A program made the position numbers and the translations under genes. The notes beneath the pieces are model-generated. The model saw only the letters and a list, made by a program, of their open reading frames with translations, had not been told where the DNA came from and did not search any database. Of a DNA stretch of 64,000 nucleotides, positions 57,106 through 64,000 are shown piece by piece (the stretch's first letter is position 1; the number at the start of each line of letters is the position of its first letter). Origin of the DNA: Symbiodinium natans (taxonomy: Eukaryota; Sar; Dinophyceae; Suessiales; Symbiodiniaceae); the NCBI GenBank assembly GCA_905221605.1, contig CAJNDS010000140.1:152685-216684 (forward strand). The letters are read 5' to 3'.

Positions 57106-59662
57106 GGGCCAGGTTTGCAAGCCGGATTCCGGTCGCAGAGTGAGCTTCAGCTTGATGGGCCCTGAATGTGCCTGGGTCAGTTTTTTGGGCCCGCCAAACG
57201 GGCCGGAAACCCGATCACCAAAATGGGACGAAAACTGGCGTCGGGGTGGGAAGACAAAGCAGCCCGACAAACAAACAAACACTTGGAGCCAAAAGCACGA
57301 CCCCAAAAACGAAAATGCTGCGGTTCCAAAACTGCGCCCACGGCGCGGCCGCAAATTCTGTGCCCTGGCTGCTGCTGGCATGAAGAAAGCTGCCCAGAAA
57401 ACAGCCCCAAAAACGAAGCCGGAAACGGCGAATTTTGCACGCCAATCGGGCACATTGCCGCCAAGAATTAATGGTGCTGTAGCATCCAAGATGTTTGCAC
57501 GGACCTTGCTGTGACATTGCCAGGCATTGTAGAAGCCCTTCTTGCAGACAATTCGATCATGCTACCTGATGGCATTCTTGCGATACTATCTGGGCCCCTC
57601 CTGTTGAAGCCGGACGGTTGACCGCTTGGCGGTACCAAAAAGCAAGCCCACCAATATGGCAAGACCGCTCCGTGCTTTACAGACCACACACCAACGCACC
57701 GGCTGGGCAGACACTTGGACTACAACGCTACAACTACACGAAAAAAGTGGTCCAGCGGGGCCCTCCCCTTTCCTTAATTAGCCTTGTAAAACCCAAACGG
57801 GGTGTACGGTCCCACGCAGAAGAACGGAGGGATTTAGCGGGTCCCACCGAAACCCAGTGCGGTCCCACGCAGAAGAACGCGGGTCCCGCCGAAACCAGGC
57901 ACGGTCCCACGCAGAAGAACGCGGGCCTCCCCGAAACCCAGTTCGGTCCCACGCAGAAGAACGCGGGTCCCGCCGGAAGCCGGCACGGTCCCACGCAGAA
58001 GAACACGGGTTTACCGAGACCCGGTACGGGCCCACGCAGAAGAACGCGGGTCCCACCGAGACCCGGTACGGTCCCACGCAGAAGAACGCGGGGCCCACCG
58101 AGACCCGGTACGGTCCCACGCAGAAGAACGCGGGCCCCGCCGATTTTAGCGCATTCCCACGCAGAAGAACGCGGGTCCCACCGAAACCCAGTGTGCTCCC
58201 GCGCAGAAGAACGCGGGTGCCACGTGGTCTCATAGAAGCTTAGCGCTTCAGAGAAGTAAAATGCTATGAGTGACGTGCCAAGTTTCCGCGCTGCCGAACG
58301 GCTAACTCATCTCTTGAGCTGGTTTAGGTTGCTGAAAAGCATGATTTGTGGGGCCAGGTTTGCAAGCCGGATTCCGGTCGCAGAGTGAGCTTCAGCTTGA
58401 TGGGCCCTGAATGTGCCTGGGTCAGTTTTTTGGGCCCGCCAAACGGGCCGGAAACCCGATCACCAAAATGGGACGAAAACTGGCGTCGGGGTGGGAAGAC
58501 AAAGCAGCCCGACAAACAAACAAACACTTGGAGCCAAAAGCACGACCCCAAAAACGAAAATGCTGCGGTTCCAAAACTGCGCCCACGGCGCGGCCGCAAA
58601 TTCTGTGCCCTGGCTGCTGCTGGCATGAAGAAAGCTGCCCAGAAAACAGCCCCAAAAACGAAGCCGGAAACCGCGAATTTTGCATGCCAATCGGGCACAT
58701 TGCCGCCAAGAATTCATGGTGCTGTAGCATCCAAGATGTTTGCACGGACCTTGCTGTGACATTGCCAGGCATTGCAGAAGCCCTTCTTGCAGACAATTCG
58801 ATCATGCTATTTGCCTGATGGCATTCTTGAGATACTATTTGGGCCCCTCCTGTTGAAGCCGGACGGTTGACCGTTTGGCGGCACCAAAAGCAAGCCCACC
58901 AATATGGCAAGCCCGCTCCGGGCTTTGCAGACCACACACCAACGCACCGGCTGGGCAGACACTTGGACTACAACGCTACAACTACACGAAAAAAGTGGTC
59001 CAGTGGGGCCCTCCCCTTTCCTTAATTAGCCTTGTAAAACCCAAACGGGGTGTACGGTCCCACGCAGAAGAACGGAGGGATTTAGCGGGTCCCACCGAAA
59101 CCCAGTGCGGTCCCACGCAGAAGAACGCGGGTCCCACCAAAACCAGGCACGGTCCCACGCAGAAGAACGCGGGCCTCCCCGAAACCCAGTTCGGTCCCAC
59201 GCAGAAGAACGCGGGTCCCGCCGGAAGCCGGCACGGTCCCACGCAGAAGAACACGGGTTTACCGAGACCCGGTACGGGCCCACGCAGAAGAACGCGGGTC
59301 CCACCGAGACCCGGTACGGTCCCACGCAGAAGAACGCGGGGCCCACCGAGACCCGGTACGGTCCCACGCAGAAGAACGCGGGCCCCGCCGATTTTAGCGC
59401 ATTCCCACGCAGAAGAACGCGGGTCCCACCGAAACCCAGTGTGCTCCCGCGCAGAAGAACGCGGGTGCCACGTGGTCTCATAGAAGCTTAGCGCTTCAGA
59501 GAAGTAAAATGCTATGAGTGACGTGCCAAGTTTCCGCGCTGCCGAACGGCTAACTCATCTCTTGAGCTGGTTTAGGTTGCTGAAAAGCATGATTTGTGGG
59601 GCCAGGTTTGCAAGCCGGATTCCGGTCGCAGAGTGAGCTTCAGCTTGATGGGCCCTGAATGT

Positions 59663-59896
59663 AAATACATGAAAAGGCTGGAACTGCGACCCCAAAATTG
59701 GGGCCGCCTGGCGGCCCCAATTTTGGTGTCGCTAAATCTGCATTTTTCGAGCCCCTGGGCTCCCCAGATTGCGACGCTACAGCAACTCTGACCCACAGGC
59801 AAGCTCCTAGCGTGGAGAATTTTTGTTTTTAAAGAACAACGACCCTCCACAGGCAGCTTTCTTGCGGAAGTGATCAACATAATAGAAACGGGCACC
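59663..59896 (+). repeat. Tandem unit A1, right part
   Basis: Resumes unit A at 'aaatacatgaaaaggctgg' directly after the array and runs to 'aaacgggcacc', after which A2 begins. Together with 30249-32590 it gives about 2576 bp, matching A2 without its internal duplication. Confidence 0.95.
59686..59732. repeat. 47-nt near-perfect palindrome in unit A (1)
   Basis: gcgaccccaaaattggggcc reads into its reverse complement with a central cgcctggcg. One mismatch (gacc/gtgtc) breaks the symmetry. It can form a strong hairpin or cruciform. Located 24 bp right of the array end. Confidence 0.9.
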
Positions 59897-62258
59897 GGGG
59901 AGGCCACACACAAGCGGACGTGACTTTTGCACACAAAAGCGGACCCAGAATCTGGCCTCGGAACAATTTCCTGCGCAAAGACCCGGAGCACATATGGAAA
60001 ACCTACTCGGACCTACTCCTGCGGAAAAATACAGCTGGGTTAGCCCCAGCGGTCACTTCTGATTCTCCCTGCGCCATCAGCATCCACCTCCACAACCTCA
60101 CCTGGCAGCGCTGCAAAGCCGCACGACACACTGCGCCTCTTGCATCTTGCCTATCTGGACGAGCGCCGACCGCATCATGTGACAAATTCCAAAGCTTGAA
60201 GTAACGCTGAGGAAATCCATGGTGCCATGGAAGCTCATGGAAATATGGAAACCCTCGCTGAAGCTTCTGACATCTTTTGCCAAAGCCGCAAAGCATGAGA
60301 AAACCAATCGAAACCCCGCGGAGATTTTGCAGGAACCCTCACAAAGCTCCACTGGAAGCTTTAAAGACCTGCGCACGACCTATATAAGAAAACCCACAGA
60401 AACCCCGCGGAAACCCTCACACAGCCCTAAGAAACCCACGGAAACCCCTTCAAAGCTGTCAAAAACCATGGAAAACCCACGGTAACCTTCACAAGACATT
60501 AGAAAAACCTTCCGAGAGCTTCAAAAACCTACGCAAAATCTAACCAAACCCACTGAAACCCCGCAAACCTTAGAAAACCCCAGGGAAACCATCTGAAAGT
60601 TTTAAAAAACCAAGGCAAAACTTGACAAAACCCACGGACATCCGCGGAGACCCTCACAAAACTTTAGAGAAACTCAAAGAAAACCTCCGGAAAGTTCAAA
60701 AACTGCACGAAATCCCACGGAAACCCTCACGAAACCCTTGAGGAACCTACCAAAACCATCCCAATAGGTTTTAACACATGCACGAAATCTAAGGAAACCC
60801 ACGGAAACCCCCAGAAACCCCGCGGAAACCCTCGCGAAACTGTAGGGAAACCCAGGGAAACCCTCCAGAAGCTTAACAAACATGAACGGAAACCCTGCGG
60901 AAACCCCTTTATCAGGACTTGATTCACCCTTTGGCAATTTACAAAGTTATTAAAGGACAGGTGCAGGAAACCCGCCACCCAATCACCGCACGCCAATGTC
61001 AGTATTATACTACCGGTCGTCCCCTAGAGGATAAAGGACGCAAGAGGTGTTCTTCTGCTTCTGGCGAGGACCTCTGTCAACCGGAGCGCCGAAGCTGGGG
61101 CATGCCTGCCATACGAATCAATGGTCGCTGACCGTCTAAGAAGCACTTCGCGCCTTCAGGCAGAACAAGGTACACATTGGTCTTTCACCAATCGGGTTCA
61201 GAAAAAGGAATACAGTCTACGTCTGCCTGGCTTCACCGTCCACGTCACAACTTGCTATAGAACAAGACTGACTTCCTGCCTCAGGGTTCATGTCAGACTC
61301 AACCCAAGAACCTGACTGAAGGCATGACTGGTTTCTTGCACCCAAAGCTTTGACCCCGCGCATGGCTGTTGCTACAACCATACACAGCTAGGCCACCAAG
61401 CAGCGCACGGATGAGCTTGGACACCTCCTGCCGCGCACCGGCCGGCCGCGCAAGCGCCCCGCAACGAATGTGAAGCCTCTCGCATCGCCAAAAAACGGCC
61501 TTGAAGACCTCGGCAACCTCCTCCACTGAGTACTTCGCTGAGCGAGTTGCGAAGGGCTTGCGACACCTTGGAAGCACAAACATGGACCCTACGGACTATG
61601 TCTGGGCACTTTTTTCGGCCAACAAATCAGGCTCCGACGGGGCAGACATGGCGCAAGTACGCTAGCTGTGGCCTAGGAGCTGCTTGAGGCAAGAGAGCGC
61701 TCAGCGAGCAGCGGCTCAGATGCAATCTGTTGAAGACACATGGCCCGTAGGCGCAAAACTTAGCAAAATTCTCTGAGAGTCTTGCAGATCTCAAGGCATC
61801 TTGAAAAAACAATCCGGCACAAAATCCAGCAAAACAGGTCTACGTGCAAACAAAAGCAAAAGTACATTGAAAAAATAGCAAACAAACGCAAAACAACGCA
61901 AATCTCCGAAATCTCCTGTAAACAAGGAACAACATTTAGGGCTGCTAAACACAAGCTAAAAGACAACCGCATGAAAGTGGCCTCCACAGTTGCAGCTCCC
62001 TTTCTGCTGCAGCATTACAAAAGCAAGCAGCTGCTTCGGACAAGCCCCTGATCCCCAAGCTTATGTTCTGCACGCTGCTCCCCAACGTTCCTGGAACAAG
62101 GGCAGGCACAGGCACGCTGACGAGACCCAGCTGCGTGAGCCCAGGGCTCAAACTTGCGACCCCAAAAATGGGGCCGTCTCGCGGCCCCAAAAATGGGGCC
62201 AGGAAATGCACCCAGCTTCCCTTATTATAATGTGTAAATACATGAAAAGGCTGGAACT

Positions 62259-62305
62259 GCGACCCCAAAATTGGGGCCGCCTGGCGGCCCCAATTTTGGT
62301 GTCGC
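62259..62305. repeat. 47-nt near-perfect palindrome in unit A (2)
   Basis: Same hairpin sequence as 59686-59732, here 22 bp right of the unoccupied array site. Confidence 0.9.
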
Positions 62306-62739
62306 TAAATCTGCATTTTTCGAGCCCCTGGGCTCCCCAGATTGCGACGCTACAGCAACTCTGACCCACAGGCAAGCTCCTAGCGTGGAGACTTTTTGTT
62401 TTTAAAGAACAACGACCCTCCACAGGCAGCTTTCTTGCGGAAGTGATCAACATAATAGAAACGGGCACCGTTGCAGCTCCCTTTCTGCTGCAGCATTACA
62501 AAAGCAAGCAGCTGCTTCGGACAAGCCCCTGATCCCCAAGCTTATGTTCTGCACGCTGCTCCCCAAGGTTCCTGGAACAAGGGCAGGCGCAGGCACGCTG
62601 ACGAGACCCAGCTGCGTGAGCCCAGGGCTCAAACTTGCGGCCCCAAAAATGGGGCCGTCTCGCGGCCCCAAAAATGGGGCCACGAAATGCACCCAGCTTC
62701 CCTTATTATAATGTGTAAATACATGAAAAGGCTGGAACT

Positions 62740-62786
62740 GCGACCCCAAAATTGGGGCCGCCTGGCGGCCCCAATTTTGGTGTCGC
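62740..62786. repeat. 47-nt near-perfect palindrome in unit A (3)
   Basis: Third copy of the hairpin, in the duplicated segment C. Confidence 0.9.
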
Positions 62787-62950
62787 TAAATCTGCATTTT
62801 TCGAGCCCCTGGGCTCCCCAGATTGCGACGCTACAGCAACTCTGACCCACAGGCAAGCTCCTAGCGTGGAGAATTTTTGTTTTTAAAGAACAACGACCCT
62901 CCACAGGCAGCTTTCTTGCGGAAGTGATCAACATAATAGAAACGGGCACC

Positions 62951-64000
62951 GGGGAGGCCACACACAAGCGGACGTGACTTTTGCACACAAAAGCGGACCC
63001 AGAATCTGGCCTCGGAACAATTTCCTGCGCAAAAACCCGGAGCACATATGGAAAACCTACTCCTGCGGAAAATACAGCTGGGTTAGCCCCAGCGGCTCCT
63101 GGCTGCCTGGCCGCGTCACTTCTGATTCTCCCTGCCATCAGCATCCACCTCCACAACCTCACCTGGCAGCGCTGCAAAGCCGCACGACACACTGCGCCGC
63201 TTGCATCTTGCCTATCTGGAGGAGCGCCGACCGCATCATGTGACAAATTCCAAAGCTTGAAGTAACGCTGAGGAAATCCATGGTGCCATGGAAGCTTATG
63301 GAAACCCTCGCTGAAGCTTCTGACATCTTTTTCCAAAGCCGCGCAAAGCATGAGAAAACCAATCGAAACCCCGCGGAGATTTTGCAGGAACCCTCACAAA
63401 GCTCCACTAGAAGCTTTAAAGACCTGCGCACGACCTATATAAGAAAACCCACAGAAACCCCGCGGAAACCCTCACACAGCCCTAAGAAACCCACGGAAAC
63501 CCCTTCAAAGCTGTCAAAAAACATGGAAAACCCACGGTAACCTTCACAAGACATTAGAAAAACCTTCCGAGAGCTTCAAAAACCTACGCAAAATCTAACA
63601 AAACCCACTGAAACCCCGCAAACCTTAGAAAACCCCAGGGAAACCATCTGAAAGCTTTAAAAAACCAAGGCAAAACTTGACAAACCCACGGACATCCGCG
63701 GAAACCCTCACAAAACTTTAGAGAAATTCAAGGAAAACCTCCGGAAAGTTCAAAAACTGCACGAAATCCCACGGAAACCCTCACGAAACCCTTGAGGAAC
63801 CTACCAAAACCATCCAATAGGTTTTAACACATGCACGAAATCTAAGGAAACCCACGGAAACCCCCAGAAACCCCGCGGAAACCCTCGCGAAACTGTAGGA
63901 AACCCAGGGAAACCCTCCAGAAGCTTAACAAACATGAACGGAAACCCTGCGGAAACCCCTTTATCAGGACTGGATTCACCCTTTGGCAATTTACAAAGTT
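62951..64000 (+). repeat. Tandem unit A3, partial (cut by window end)
   Basis: The left 1050 bp of a third copy of A. It is more diverged than A1 and A2: it lacks 'tcggacctac', has an extra 'ctcctggctgcctggccgcg', and loses 'catggaaatatgg'. The GAAACCC-rich block starts at about 63280 and reaches the window end. Confidence 0.95.

Larger units (their letters stand above)
32591..59662 (+). repeat. 27-kb satellite array, about 21.7 units of about 1.25 kb
   Basis: Head-to-tail units, all in the same orientation. Taking 'atgtgcctggg' as anchor, units fall at 33416, 34640, 35870, 37139, 38386, 39632, 40909, 42188, 43415, 44670, 45925, 47176, 48384, 49666, 50895, 52121, 53373, 54624, 55869, 57166 and 58411, and the array ends inside the next anchor at 59662. 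Spacing is 1208-1297 bp, mean about 1250. Each unit holds a 42-bp sub-repeat block and a unique part of about 820 bp with 'aaagcttagcgcttcagag' / 'gaagcttagcgcttcagag', an aacaaacaaac run, 'gcatgaagaaagctgccc' and 'ccttaattagccttg'. Four unit types differ at a site just after the anchor (see findings). No gene, rRNA, 5S, snRNA or spliced-leader sequence was recognised in the unit. Confidence 0.98.
59897..62950 (+). repeat. Tandem unit A2, complete, with internal duplication
   Basis: A full, uninterrupted copy of A with the GAAACCC-rich block at 60218-60910. Its last 481 bp (segment C) are duplicated: 61989-62469 and 62470-62950. Differences from A1 are few and scattered (for example a 3-nt loss 'cgt' at about 61166). 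The position of the array in A1 corresponds to 62236/62237 and 62717/62718, where 'aatgtgtaaatacatg' is intact. Confidence 0.95.
61989..62950 (+). repeat. 481-bp segment C, tandem duplication
   Basis: Copy 1 61989-62469 and copy 2 62470-62950, both starting 'gttgcagctccctttctg' and ending 'aaacgggcacc'. The copies differ at a few bases (caacgttcctgg/caaggttcctgg, gactttttg/gaatttttg). Each holds one ccccaaaaatgggg pair and one 47-nt palindrome. Confidence 0.95.

Noticed and set aside
32591-59662. CRISPR-like array
   Set aside because: Units are 1.25 kb with 42-bp internal tandem repeats and no unique spacers. The context is eukaryotic.
32591-59662. Higher-order repeat with a fixed period of about ten units
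   Set aside because: Only the two type-d units are spaced by ten. The order of the other types does not repeat at that interval.

Overview
This window is eukaryotic repeat-rich DNA. No complete intact gene is recognisable, and there is no operon structure, rRNA, tRNA or CRISPR array. The organism is most likely a dinoflagellate. That is an inference from the plant/alveolate-type telomeric motif TTTAGGG at 26236-26260 and from decayed retroelement proteins of kinds I associate with dinoflagellate genomes: a LINE-like reverse transcriptase (RT) with 'KPNKPPTKPSNLRP', and a retroelement RNase H with 'IGQTELY' and 'ADPPSR'. No database search was possible.

Layout. 1-19.8 kb is GC-rich with many short overlapping open frames that I do not recognise. 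It is broken up by minisatellites (27-bp at 850-957, 9-bp at 7681-7761, 8-bp at 14406-14440, 63-bp at 16926-17134, 9-bp GC-rich at 17944-18232) and by direct duplications: 280 bp at 5759-6323, 302 bp at 7941-8550 with a third copy at 10185-10385, and 646 bp at 10923-12810. 19.8-25.6 kb is a graveyard of retroelements: a LINE endonuclease plus RT split by a 94-nt poly(A) tract, a second RT of a different type, and an RNase H fragment. 25.6-30.2 kb is AT-rich and holds a fold-back element with telomeric repeats in its arms, inverted and direct AT-rich repeats, a 48-bp minisatellite and a third RT pseudogene with a single in-frame stop.

30.2-64 kb is a nested tandem structure. A unit of about 2.57 kb (called A here) occurs three times: A1 30249-59896, A2 59897-62950, and A3 from 62951 past the window end. 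A1 is split by a 27-kb satellite array (32591-59662) of about 21.7 units of about 1.25 kb. Each full unit carries a block of about ten 42-bp sub-repeats. The same site is uninterrupted in A2 (62236/62237) and in its internal duplicate (62717/62718), so filled and empty sites can be compared within this window. Several array units contain sharply bounded patches dense in one-base indels and A-runs, which look more like uncorrected long-read consensus than biology.

Long open frames in the array follow from a sub-repeat whose period (42) is divisible by three. Between unit types the frame is broken by a 22-bp indel, so I do not call them genes. The best candidates for something undescribed are the satellite inside one copy of a tandem unit, the telomere-motif fold-back, and the minus-strand repeat whose reading frame is kept in three separate copies.
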